Shown: positions 46,463 through 54,351 of the stretch, piece by piece
Layout: each line of letters begins with the position of its first letter
How positions within the stretch are numbered: the first letter of the stretch is position 1
Source: Cytophagales bacterium WSM2-2
Lineage (GTDB): Bacteria > Bacteroidota > Bacteroidia > Cytophagales > Cyclobacteriaceae
Assembly (NCBI GenBank): GCA_015472025.1
Contig: BNHL01000001.1
Location: forward strand, 558,001 to 622,000
DNA length: 64,000 nt
Reading direction: 5' to 3'
Position numbers and translations under genes: made by a program
The notes under the pieces: generated by a model
What the model saw: the letters and a program-made list of their open reading frames with translations, nothing else
Database searches by the model: none
Told to the model about the DNA's origin: nothing

Positions 46463-46918
46463 ATGACCGAAGAAATCCTGAAAGCTATACCTGTTTTTCT
46501 ATCCAGCGCCTTGAAATTCATTTTTGGGCCACTGGAGGGTTATGGTTTGCATCTGCATTTCTTAACAACGATCATCGCAACAGTAGGTGGTATGATGATG
46601 AGCGTAATCGTCATCACTTATTTCGGTGATTGGCTTCGTAAAGGTGTTCTGAAAAAGTATTTCGAAAAGAAAGATTCCGACACAAAACCTCACAGTAAAT
46701 TCAGTAACTTCATTAAGAAGTACGGACTTGGCGGAGTTGCGTTTCTTACACCGCTTTTTCTTACTCCTATTGGGGGAGCCATCATTGCCGTGGGCCTTGG
46801 CAAACCCAAAAACAAGATTCTGATTTTTATGCTGATCAGCGCCATTGGATGGGCATTAGTCTTTACAGCTCTGATCTATCTGCTGGGGCGCCTGGATATT
46901 CCGGACATTTTGAAATAG
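46463..46918 (+). CDS. Small multi-pass membrane protein, VTT/small-multidrug-export-like
   Basis: A 151-residue protein with four hydrophobic segments. The central KKYGLGGVAFLTPLFLTPIG and GGAIIAVGLGKPKNKILIFM resemble the re-entrant loop region of VTT (DedA-like) or Sm_multidrug_ex proteins. The N-terminus has an amphipathic FLSSALKFIFGPLEGYGLHLH stretch. Function cannot be fixed; lipid or ion transport across the inner membrane is the family theme. It is followed after 3 bases by a secreted protein gene. Confidence 0.6.
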   Translation: MTEEILKAIPVFLSSALKFIFGPLEGYGLHLHFLTTIIATVGGMMMSVIVITYFGDWLRKGVLKKYFEKKDSDTKPHSKFSNFIKKYGLGGVAFLTPLFLTPIGGAIIAVGLGKPKNKILIFMLISAIGWALVFTALIYLLGRLDIPDILK

Positions 46919-46921
46919 CTT

Positions 46922-47452
46922 ATGACAAAAGTCGTATTTACCTGTTGCTTTATCTCAATGCTATTATTGGATAATCCAGGGCATGCGCAAAGGAGAAAAA
47001 GATTCCCGGAAAATCAACTCTATCAATTTTTAGCCACAACAGATAAAAAATTCTGCGATCAGAACCTGGTCGTTCATGGCGACTGTAACTTTGGTAATCT
47101 CTATTTCACAAAAAAAGGAAATGTGATCTATCGCTTTTACTGCATTGGCAGCGATACCGTAACACACCTGATCGGAAAATACTCATCCAATGAGAGTGGG
47201 ATAAAATGTTCGTTCAATAAAAAATATTCCTTTGCAGAAAATGCATTGAGTAACAAGACTTCCGATGCTAACTCGGGAAAAGTAAAGAAGGTAAAATCGT
47301 TTGATCTCACGCTAACCAAAATCGATTGTCAAAAATTTGATTTTCACTTTCAATCGAATGGTGATACTTACGTTTTGCAGCGGCCACCGGAAAGCAACTC
47401 GAATTATTTTTTTACAACATTCAAAAAAATCAAGGTGTTCTCCAGCCTTTAA
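46922..47452 (+). CDS. Secreted protein of unknown family
   Basis: A 176-residue protein with a signal peptide (VVFTCCFISMLLLDNPGHAQ). The mature part is basic and has five Cys (KFCDQN, GDCNFGN, FYCIGSD, IKCSFN, IDCQKFD), some of which may pair in the periplasm. A beta-rich fold is likely (GNLYFTKKGNVIYRFYC). I recognise no family. It follows the small membrane protein by 3 bases and converges on the serine dehydratase gene with 6 bases between stops. Confidence 0.6.
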   Translation: MTKVVFTCCFISMLLLDNPGHAQRRKRFPENQLYQFLATTDKKFCDQNLVVHGDCNFGNLYFTKKGNVIYRFYCIGSDTVTHLIGKYSSNESGIKCSFNKKYSFAENALSNKTSDANSGKVKKVKSFDLTLTKIDCQKFDFHFQSNGDTYVLQRPPESNSNYFFTTFKKIKVFSSL

Positions 47453-47458
47453 ATTTTT

Positions 47459-48358
47459 CTACTTCTCGTCGGGAAGGACTTCAATATCTCTGATCAATAC
47501 TTTTTTAGCTATAGCCTGTCCTGTTTTTGTCGCTGCCAATCCGCCAAGGGCAGTCTCCTTGTAGCGTGTTTCCATGCTGGATCCGATTTCGCCCATGGCT
47601 TCAATCACTTCGTCTACCGGGATTACACTGCTCACATCAGCTAACGCAATCTGGGCTGAACTGTTGGCAATGGCTGCCGCGCTCGCGTTGCGCACTACAC
47701 AAGGGATTTCTACCAATCCTGCCACCGGATCACAAACCAGCCCAAGCATGCATTGGATCGTAATTGCAACTGCGTTGAAAACCCGGTCGATATTTCCGTC
47801 CAGGCAATAAACGATAGCACCTGCCCCCATAGCTGCCGCTGTACCGGTCTCTGCCTGACATCCACCAACTGCTCCGGCAATCGAAGCTTTTTGCTCGATG
47901 ATGATTGCGATGCCTGCCGCAACCATCATCGCTTCAATAATTTTTTGATCATCGATTTTATGAATCTCCTGAAGCGTGTAAAGGACTCCGGGCATAATGC
48001 CACTGGCTCCCGCAGTAGGTGCGGCCACAACCCTTCCCATGCAGGAATTCACTTCCTTGGCAGCGAGCGCCCGTGAAATCAACTTCTGAAATTCAGGAGA
48101 CAAAACAGTCACCGGATGACGATACACTTTCTTAGCACCGTTGTTAATCATCCCCGAGCGGGACGTCATATCTTCTTCTAAACCGCTACGTACAGCATCT
48201 TTCATGACCGTCCACGCACGCATCAGGCCATCATTAACTTCTTTTGCCGAACGACCTTTTTGATCATCCTCATACTCCAGCACAGTTTGGGCAAGTGAAA
48301 AATTCTTTTCCAAACAGTATTTTTTCCAACCCTCAAACGAATCAAATAAGTAGGCCAT
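47459..48358 (-). CDS. sdaAA: L-serine dehydratase, iron-sulfur type, alpha subunit
   Basis: A 299-residue protein equal to the alpha chain of the two-subunit 4Fe-4S serine dehydratase, which turns L-serine into pyruvate and ammonia. Cluster-ligand and substrate motifs: SCMGRVVAAPTAGASGIMPG, GGCQAETGTAAAMGAGA, LGLVCDPVAGLVEIPCVVRN, and the end region GSSMETRYKETALGGLAATK. The beta subunit is not in the window, so it must be elsewhere. The minus-strand gene has its own upstream gap of 130 bases shared with a divergent promoter. Confidence 0.92.
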   Translation of the reverse strand: MAYLFDSFEGWKKYCLEKNFSLAQTVLEYEDDQKGRSAKEVNDGLMRAWTVMKDAVRSGLEEDMTSRSGMINNGAKKVYRHPVTVLSPEFQKLISRALAAKEVNSCMGRVVAAPTAGASGIMPGVLYTLQEIHKIDDQKIIEAMMVAAGIAIIIEQKASIAGAVGGCQAETGTAAAMGAGAIVYCLDGNIDRVFNAVAITIQCMLGLVCDPVAGLVEIPCVVRNASAAAIANSSAQIALADVSSVIPVDEVIEAMGEIGSSMETRYKETALGGLAATKTGQAIAKKVLIRDIEVLPDEK

Positions 48359-48449
48359 ACGCTGTTTTTTTGATGTACATGCAAGTTAGCAACATCTAAT
48401 CAAACATATTCTCCCCGGTGGCGGTTCACATTCCGTTCATAAAAATTCA

Positions 48450-48480
48450 TTTGAAACATATCATCCCTTTTCTACTTTTG
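48450..48480 (+). promoter_or_regulatory. Perfect Bacteroidota promoter abutting a start codon
   Basis: TTTG (48450-48453), 19 bases, TACTTTTG (48473-48480). Both elements match consensus. The TTG start of the next gene is only 7 bases after the -7 element, so the messenger would have practically no leader. Confidence 0.75.
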
Positions 48481-48487
48481 TCCAGTC

Positions 48488-48820
48488 TTGAAAACACGAC
48501 TCCTGCATATTATCTCTTCGGTTTGCCTGATCGGCACGCTGCTTTTTGCACAGATCGGGGTCAATTTTTTTCATAATAATCACGATGTACACCAGGTAAA
48601 ATCGATTACCGCGCCACTTAAGGCCGGTCAGGCTTCTGTTCAAAAACACGATGAGCACTGTAAGGTCTGCTCCATCGATTTTTTCAATCACGCATTCGTT
48701 CCCGAAGAAGTTGTTTTTGCCAACCATGTATTTTGCACCTCACACAAGGCTCAACTCCATTTTACATTCGACCGTGTTGAGATTTTACTCACACAGGACC
48801 GGGCTCCTCCCGTTTGTTAG
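48488..48820 (+). CDS. Small His/Cys-rich secreted protein upstream of the TonB receptor
   Basis: A 110-residue protein with an N-terminal signal (KTRLLHIISSVCLIGTLLFA). The mature part has HNNHDVHQ, KHDEHCKVCSIDFFNHAF and NHVFCTSH, a pattern that suggests metal binding, and ends in RAPPVC. Similar small CxxC proteins precede metal-related TonB receptors in Bacteroidota. There is no ATG in frame: an in-frame stop lies at 48452 and the only reasonable start is TTG at 48488, right where transcription is expected to begin. The receptor gene follows; transport of a metal (for example copper or iron) is an inference. Confidence 0.65.
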   Translation: MKTRLLHIISSVCLIGTLLFAQIGVNFFHNNHDVHQVKSITAPLKAGQASVQKHDEHCKVCSIDFFNHAFVPEEVVFANHVFCTSHKAQLHFTFDRVEILLTQDRAPPVC

Positions 48821-48907
48821 TTAATTCTTTTGACGTTGCTGCACATGGCCATGAGCTATGTTCAAAATGACGTCAGGTCTCCTCTTTTAACTAACACGCT
48901 TTCAAAC

Positions 48908-51343
48908 ATGAAATTTTATATATCACTCATTCTATTTCTTATAACATTTGGTGCACTTGCACAGGTCGCGGTTACAGGGACCGTATCGGACGCGGAGTCG
49001 GGCCAAACGCTGCCACACTGCGATGTAACCATGCTTGGCTTAAAGAATGGAACTACCACAGATGAAAACGGGAAATTTAAAGTCGACCTGCCTGCGGGAA
49101 GCCGGATTGTTTTTTCATATATCGGCTACAAAAGTGACACCATCGAAGTAAATCCTTCGAAGACCGAATACACCATTCTGCTAATACCAATTCGCGCTGT
49201 CCTTGATGAAATCGTTGTCTCCGCTATTGCAAGAACAGGTTTGATCAAGGACAATCCCGTATCGATCAGCAACGTGACACTGAAGATGATCGAGCGATCC
49301 AATGAAAGTAACATCATTGACGCGCTTTCAAAAAATACTCCCGGACTTAATACACTCAAGACAGGGCCGAATATCTCAAAACCTTTCATTCGTGGAATGG
49401 GCTTCAACCGCGTACTAACACTCTACGATGGCGTGCGACAGGAAGGACAGCAGTGGGGTGGCGAACACGGACTGGAGATTGACAATTATAATATCGAGCG
49501 AGCTGAAATAATTAAAGGTCCGGCCAGTTTGGTCTATGGGTCAGACGCATTAGCCGGTGCGATCAGCTTGATTCCGTTCATACCAAAAGAATCAGACGGA
49601 ATAATTCGCAGTCGTTGGCTTTCGGAATATCAAAGCAACAACGGGCTTTGGGGCAACGGTTATCGGGTCTCACAGGGAAACAAGCACTGGCTTTGGGCAA
49701 TCCGTAGTTCTTACCGCATTGCAAAAAATTATACCAACCGTGTTGATGGTCCTGTTTACAATACTGCGTTCCAGGAAAAAAATGTTTCCGGTTTACTCGG
49801 CTACAAAAGCGCCAAAGGTTTCACACATTTCAATGTCTCGCTGTACGATAATCTCCAGGGCATCCCTGACGGCAGTCGCGATTCTCTTACACGGAGATTT
49901 ACAAAGCAGATTTATGAAGGCGACAACGATGACATCAAAAGCCGTCCTGTCGTTTCCGATTCAGAATTGAATACCTACACCTTAAGTCCATTGCACCAGC
50001 GCATTCAGCACTATCGTGCCTATATCAATAATCATTATGAAATCGGCAAAGGTGATATTCAGGCGCTCTTCGCTTTTGTTCAAAACATTCGCAGAGAATT
50101 CATTCACCCTACGGCACCAGCGCAGGCAGGCACTTATCACCGGCTCAACACATTCAACTACAGTCTCCGGTATAATGCTCCGGAAATTTCCGGGATCGAA
50201 ACTTCGGTCGGCTTGAATGGAATGTATCAGAAAAATACGGAAGATCAGGGTGCCTCCAACTTTGCAATTCCAAACTATAATCTTTTCGACTTCGGTGTCT
50301 ACGCCTTGGCTACCTGGAAAAAAGAAAGATGGAATATGATTGGAGGCTTGCGGTTTGATTCGCGAAGTGTGAGCACCTCCACTATGTACACAGCTACTGA
50401 CGCGATTACCAGTTTCGACAAGCAGGTTTCTCCGCCAGACACAGTTGGGTCAACGCTGCAATTTCAGGCGATGAATCAAACGTTCAGGGGAATAACGTTG
50501 AGCCTTGGTACTACCTATCGCATCAGCGAGCATTTCAATTTTAAGTTTAATTTTTCCAGGGGTTATCGCGCTCCCAGTATTTCTGAAATCGCATCCAATG
50601 GGCTGGATGCAGGGGCGCACATCATCTATATTGGCAATCCGAATTTTGTTCCCGAATTTAGTTGGCAGGAGGACCTCGGTTTGCTCGCGACTTTTCCCGG
50701 TGTTTCGGCTTCCCTGAGTTTATTCAACAAAGACATCGAAAATTACATTTATCTAAATCAGGTTACTGACGGTCAAGGAAATCCGCTGACAGATGCGCAA
50801 GGCAACAAAACTATTCAATATCAGCAATCAACAGCGCAGATGTATGGGCTTGAGGCAACGTTTGCGTGGAGACCGAAAGGCATCCCCGGGCTTGCTTTTA
50901 ACAACCAGTTTTCCATGTGCTATGGTTTCAATCGTGGCAAGGAATATGAAAACAAAAAAGACCAGGGTGAATACCTTCCATTCATACCACCGGCACGCTG
51001 GGTGAGTAGTCTTAACAAAGAGTTCAGGATCAAATCAAAATTGATTTCCGGCTTCAACATGCTGACTGAACTGGATTTCAATGCCGCTCAAAATCGATTC
51101 CTCGCCTTATTCGATACAGAGACAAAAACACAAGGTTATGCCTTGCTGAATGCGGGACTTGGAGTAACATTGGCGAGAAATTATCAATTTCAGTTTCAGG
51201 TAAACAATCTCCTTGATGAAGTTTATCAATCGAATATGAGTCGCTTAAAGTATTTTGAATACTATACACAAAGCCCGAACGGCAGATCAGGAATTTATGG
51301 TATGGGCCGGAATGTGTGTGCAAAAATTATATTTTCTTTTTAA
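48908..51343 (+). CDS. TonB-dependent outer-membrane receptor
   Basis: An 811-residue receptor; the ATG at 48908 gives the signal peptide MKFYISLILFLITFGALAQ, so upstream in-frame codons are ignored. Residues about 22-105 form a carboxypeptidase-regulatory-like domain (VTGTVSDAESGQTLPHCDV); the plug follows with KPFIRGMGFNRVLTLYDGVR and ERAEIIKGPASLVYGSDALA; the rest is the 22-strand barrel ending in aromatic IIFSF. It is of the FecA/BtuB size class, not a SusC. It takes up a ligand across the outer membrane with TonB-ExbBD energy. The small His/Cys-rich partner upstream suggests a metal or metal chelate. Confidence 0.92.
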   Translation: MKFYISLILFLITFGALAQVAVTGTVSDAESGQTLPHCDVTMLGLKNGTTTDENGKFKVDLPAGSRIVFSYIGYKSDTIEVNPSKTEYTILLIPIRAVLDEIVVSAIARTGLIKDNPVSISNVTLKMIERSNESNIIDALSKNTPGLNTLKTGPNISKPFIRGMGFNRVLTLYDGVRQEGQQWGGEHGLEIDNYNIERAEIIKGPASLVYGSDALAGAISLIPFIPKESDGIIRSRWLSEYQSNNGLWGNGYRVSQGNKHWLWAIRSSYRIAKNYTNRVDGPVYNTAFQEKNVSGLLGYKSAKGFTHFNVSLYDNLQGIPDGSRDSLTRRFTKQIYEGDNDDIKSRPVVSDSELNTYTLSPLHQRIQHYRAYINNHYEIGKGDIQALFAFVQNIRREFIHPTAPAQAGTYHRLNTFNYSLRYNAPEISGIETSVGLNGMYQKNTEDQGASNFAIPNYNLFDFGVYALATWKKERWNMIGGLRFDSRSVSTSTMYTATDAITSFDKQVSPPDTVGSTLQFQAMNQTFRGITLSLGTTYRISEHFNFKFNFSRGYRAPSISEIASNGLDAGAHIIYIGNPNFVPEFSWQEDLGLLATFPGVSASLSLFNKDIENYIYLNQVTDGQGNPLTDAQGNKTIQYQQSTAQMYGLEATFAWRPKGIPGLAFNNQFSMCYGFNRGKEYENKKDQGEYLPFIPPARWVSSLNKEFRIKSKLISGFNMLTELDFNAAQNRFLALFDTETKTQGYALLNAGLGVTLARNYQFQFQVNNLLDEVYQSNMSRLKYFEYYTQSPNGRSGIYGMGRNVCAKIIFSF

Positions 51344-51494
51344 AAGAGAATGACAATCTTGCCTGAGTAGTTCTTACTAAAATAGAAAATAGGGTGTGAC
51401 CCGATAAATATGGGGAGAATTTTGAAGCGGAGATGACGACTAAGTGACTTACTTGCAAACCAAAACCCTTTACGGAGAAAATAAATAATATAAT

Positions 51495-52871
51495 ATGAAA
51501 TCTCTTTTTACGATGGTAATACTCCTGTTTGCAAGCTGCCTGTTTGCCCAGGAGTCGCAAGATCAACAGGCGATCAAACAGATTTTCGATGAAGCACTAA
51601 GACGTGGGCAATCTTACGAGATGCTTACTGAATTGTGTACTAAAATTGGTCCGCGTCTATCTGGATCACCGGGAGCTGCTGCTGCTGTAGAGTGGAGTCG
51701 CCACATGATGGAGACTTATGGATTCGATTCTGTCTGGCTGCAGCCGGTGATGGTTCCTCATTGGGTGCGGGGTCAACAAGAGATTGCTCGCGTGCTCAAT
51801 TCAAAAAAGATGGGCACCATCAATCTCACTATTTGCTCCCTGGGAGGATCACCAGGAACAGGGCCCACCGGAATTTCCTCACAAGTGATCGAAGTCAAAA
51901 GCTTTGATGAATTAAGGCAGCTGGGCGCCAAAACAGTGCAAGGCAAAATCATTTTTTTCAATCGCCCAATGGACCCTACAAAAATCAGCACGTTTGCAGC
52001 TTACGGGGGCGCGGTTGACCAACGAGGAAGTGGTGCAGTCGAAGCCGCCAAACTTGGAGCCGTTGCCGTAATCGTCCGCTCTATGGGTATCAATCTTGAA
52101 AGCTACCCGCATACCGGTGGTGTTCGTTATGTTGATGACGTAAAAAAAATTACTGCAGTAGCCGTAAGCACAAAACACGCAGAGTTACTTTCTAAATTGT
52201 TGAAAGAAGAAAAAGATTTGCAAGTCTATATTGAAACACACAGTGAACTCCTTCCGGATGCTCCTTCATTTAATGTAGTGGGTCAAATTAATGGTGGTGA
52301 ATACAAAGACGAAATCATCGACATAGGTGGTCATTTGGATTCATGGGATCTCGCGCAGGGCGCACATGATGATGGTGCCGGCTGTGTCCAATCAATCGAA
52401 GTATTGAGACTCTTTAAGCAGCTCGGTATTAAACCAAAAAGAACGCTTCGCGCGGTGATGTTTATGAATGAGGAAAATGGCTTACGAGGTGGAACCAAAT
52501 ACGCAGAAATAGCCAAAGCAAAAAAAGAAAATCATATTGCTGCAATTGAGTCAGATGAGGGAGGCTTTACACCCCGTGGGTTTACCATGACAGCAAATGA
52601 TGCCGTGAAAAATAAAATCAAAAGCTGGAAGCCCCTATTTGAATCTTATGGTTTAACAGATTTTGAACATCCTGGCGGTGGTGCTGACATTGGACCGTTG
52701 GGCGTATTGGGCACACCCATGATTGGCTACCTGCCAGACTCCCAACGATATTTCGACTACCATCACACCCCTGAAGATACTATTGACAAAGTGAGTAAGC
52801 GTGAATTGGAAATGGGTGCTGCAGCTATGGCAGCCCTGGTCTTCCTGATTGACCGCTATGGTTTAAAATAA
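51495..52871 (+). CDS. Secreted M28-family metallopeptidase (carboxypeptidase Q-like)
   Basis: A 458-residue protein with signal peptide MKSLFTMVILLFASCLFAQ. A PA-type inserted domain lies at about residues 110-240 (VIEVKSFDELRQLGAKTVQG). The di-zinc peptidase core has IGGHLDSWD, GAHDDGAGCVQ, MFMNEENGLRGG, ESDEGGFTP and the last His in YHHTPEDTID, i.e. all metal ligands and the catalytic Glu. It removes terminal residues from peptides in the periplasm. It is a single gene; a strand-specific terminator follows. Confidence 0.92.
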   Translation: MKSLFTMVILLFASCLFAQESQDQQAIKQIFDEALRRGQSYEMLTELCTKIGPRLSGSPGAAAAVEWSRHMMETYGFDSVWLQPVMVPHWVRGQQEIARVLNSKKMGTINLTICSLGGSPGTGPTGISSQVIEVKSFDELRQLGAKTVQGKIIFFNRPMDPTKISTFAAYGGAVDQRGSGAVEAAKLGAVAVIVRSMGINLESYPHTGGVRYVDDVKKITAVAVSTKHAELLSKLLKEEKDLQVYIETHSELLPDAPSFNVVGQINGGEYKDEIIDIGGHLDSWDLAQGAHDDGAGCVQSIEVLRLFKQLGIKPKRTLRAVMFMNEENGLRGGTKYAEIAKAKKENHIAAIESDEGGFTPRGFTMTANDAVKNKIKSWKPLFESYGLTDFEHPGGGADIGPLGVLGTPMIGYLPDSQRYFDYHHTPEDTIDKVSKRELEMGAAAMAALVFLIDRYGLK

Positions 52872-52879
52872 AGTGAATT

Positions 52880-53608
52880 TTAAAATGCTCGCTCTTCCAT
52901 AGGGCGGGCATTTTTCTTTTTTTGTTTTTCAGAGATAAGCATCCTGGAAACAGCCATTCTCACAACTTCATCCACCTGCTCATCGATGGTAATGTGTGTG
53001 GTATCAATACCAATGGCATCCTTTGCCTTCATGAGTGGCCCTTCTTTACGTGTGCTATCAATCCGGTCGCGATCTGTAATATTTGACATGATGATATCGA
53101 GATCAACTAGCTGGCCGCGCTCCATAAGCTCCTGCTGTCTGCGGTAGGCGCGTACCTGAATGTCGGCCGTAAGAAAAAGTTTTAGTTCAGCATCAGGAAA
53201 AACCACTGTGCCAATATCCCTGCCATCAATTACGAGATCCTTTTCTTTTCCTAGCTTCCGTTGTTGTGCGACCATCGCCTGCCTCACTTCTTTGATGGTG
53301 CTAACGGGGCTCACATTCTCGGAAATACGCATCTTACGAATTTTCTTTTCCACGTTAACTCCATTCATGAAGAGCTCCGTCTGTCCATGAGCGTTCACGT
53401 GAAAATTGAGTTGAATTTGCGCCAATGCGCGTTCGACTTCTTTTGGATTCGTGAGGGAAATATGATTATCTAAAAAATACAGTGTCACTGCACGGTACAT
53501 CGCTCCAGAATCAATATAGCGGTAACCGAGAACCGTGGCTACCTCCTTGGCAGTTGTACTTTTGCCGCAGGCGGAATATCCATCGATAGCGATAATTATT
53601 TTACGCAT
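52880..53608 (-). CDS. cmk: Cytidylate kinase
   Basis: A 242-residue nucleoside monophosphate kinase that converts (d)CMP to (d)CDP. P-loop IAIDGYSACGKSTTAKE, YIDSGAMYRAVTLY, DGRDIGTVVFPDAELK, and the CMP-binding RDRIDSTRKEGPL. The last 15 residues (KNARPMEERAF) are a tail whose codons double as the terminator of the convergent peptidase gene. The start lies one base after the stop of a tiny lipoprotein gene, so the two share a transcript. Confidence 0.95.
   Translation of the reverse strand: MRKIIIAIDGYSACGKSTTAKEVATVLGYRYIDSGAMYRAVTLYFLDNHISLTNPKEVERALAQIQLNFHVNAHGQTELFMNGVNVEKKIRKMRISENVSPVSTIKEVRQAMVAQQRKLGKEKDLVIDGRDIGTVVFPDAELKLFLTADIQVRAYRRQQELMERGQLVDLDIIMSNITDRDRIDSTRKEGPLMKAKDAIGIDTTHITIDEQVDEVVRMAVSRMLISEKQKKKNARPMEERAF
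52882..52918 (+). terminator. Plus-strand terminator of the M28 gene, within cmk
   Basis: AAAATGCTCGCTC (52882-52894) pairs with GGGCGGGCATTTT (52902-52914) around TTCCATA, with two G-U pairs on plus-strand RNA (A-C mismatches on the minus), followed by a T-rich run. It lies 11 bases past the peptidase stop, inside the last cmk codons. Confidence 0.75.
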
Positions 53609-53609
53609 A

Positions 53610-53756
53610 TCAGCAATCTTTTAAAGGACAGGGCAAAGGTTTGTTCGGATTCGGTTTTTTGTATTTCGGTTTGTACCCTGTGGAATGAGATGATGCGCAA
53701 GAAACAAACAATACAAAAATCAGGAGAGGGAAATATTTTTTTAACACTGAAAACAT
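53610..53756 (-). CDS. Tiny lipoprotein (48 aa) upstream of cmk
   Basis: A 48-codon ORF: MFSVLKKYFPLLIFVLFVSC, with a lipobox FVSC at residues 17-20, then ASSHSTGYKPKYKK and a Pro/Lys tail ending PCPLKDC. After processing a lipid-anchored peptide of 28 residues would remain, with two more Cys. The stop is separated from the cmk start by one base. A -7-like element on the minus strand, TATCTTTG (53781-53774), lies about 20 bases before the start. No family known to me; lipobox, codon fit and operon spacing support it. Confidence 0.6.
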   Translation of the reverse strand: MFSVLKKYFPLLIFVLFVSCASSHSTGYKPKYKKPNPNKPLPCPLKDC

Positions 53757-53861
53757 CACTTTTTTGCCTATTTCAAAGATAAACTTTTTTAGCGGTCGAC
53801 CATGAAAAAACGAATCAACCTTCTGTTTTATTCTCGGAACAGTCTTTCTGTTCGCTCATGC

Positions 53862-54179
53862 TCAATAAGTTGGCATGCTTGGGTCTATCTCTGCAGCCCA
53901 AGCGCGAATACCGCCCTTCAAATTGTACAGATTGGTGTAACCGTGATTCTTTTCCAGCCATTGCACTATATTGCCGCTGCGTGCGCCACTTCTGCAATGC
54001 AGAACGACCTGTTTTGTTTTTGAAATTTTATCCACGTTTGCCGGAATTTCTGCTTGCGGGATCAACTCCGCCCCCAGGTTGCAGATCTCGTACTCATGAG
54101 GTTCGCGTACATCAATCAATTGAAAATCTGCTTTCGTATCGAGCAATTTTTTCAGCTCCTGTACCGTTATTTCTTGCAT
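53862..54179 (-). CDS. Single-domain rhodanese-like protein
   Basis: A 105-residue rhodanese domain: VQELKKLLDTKADFQLIDVR, EPHEYEICNLG, and the active-site loop HCRSGARSGNIV with the catalytic Cys, then YNLKGGIRAWAAEID. The six-residue loop CRSGAR is the sulfurtransferase type. No signal peptide; it acts in the cytoplasm, moving persulfide sulfur between acceptors such as cyanide, thiols or proteins. The 100 bases between it and the lipoprotein gene show no clear feature. Confidence 0.92.
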   Translation of the reverse strand: MQEITVQELKKLLDTKADFQLIDVREPHEYEICNLGAELIPQAEIPANVDKISKTKQVVLHCRSGARSGNIVQWLEKNHGYTNLYNLKGGIRAWAAEIDPSMPTY

Positions 54180-54351
54180 AAAGTTCTTGAATAAGTGTAG
54201 AGCACAATATTCGTTATAATCGATGATACTTTTAATTTTTTATTTGAGTTTAAGTCCGGCAGACGGAGATCATTTTTGATATTTTTGCAGGCTCGTTGAA
54301 ACTCTGGTAAGAGAATTTTAGTTAAGTTAATACAAGGCAAACATTGAACTT

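Noticed and set aside
53802..54023. A plus-strand 73-codon frame starting MKKRINLLF
   Set aside because: It overlaps the rhodanese gene in antisense for most of its length and loses any pattern after the first residues.
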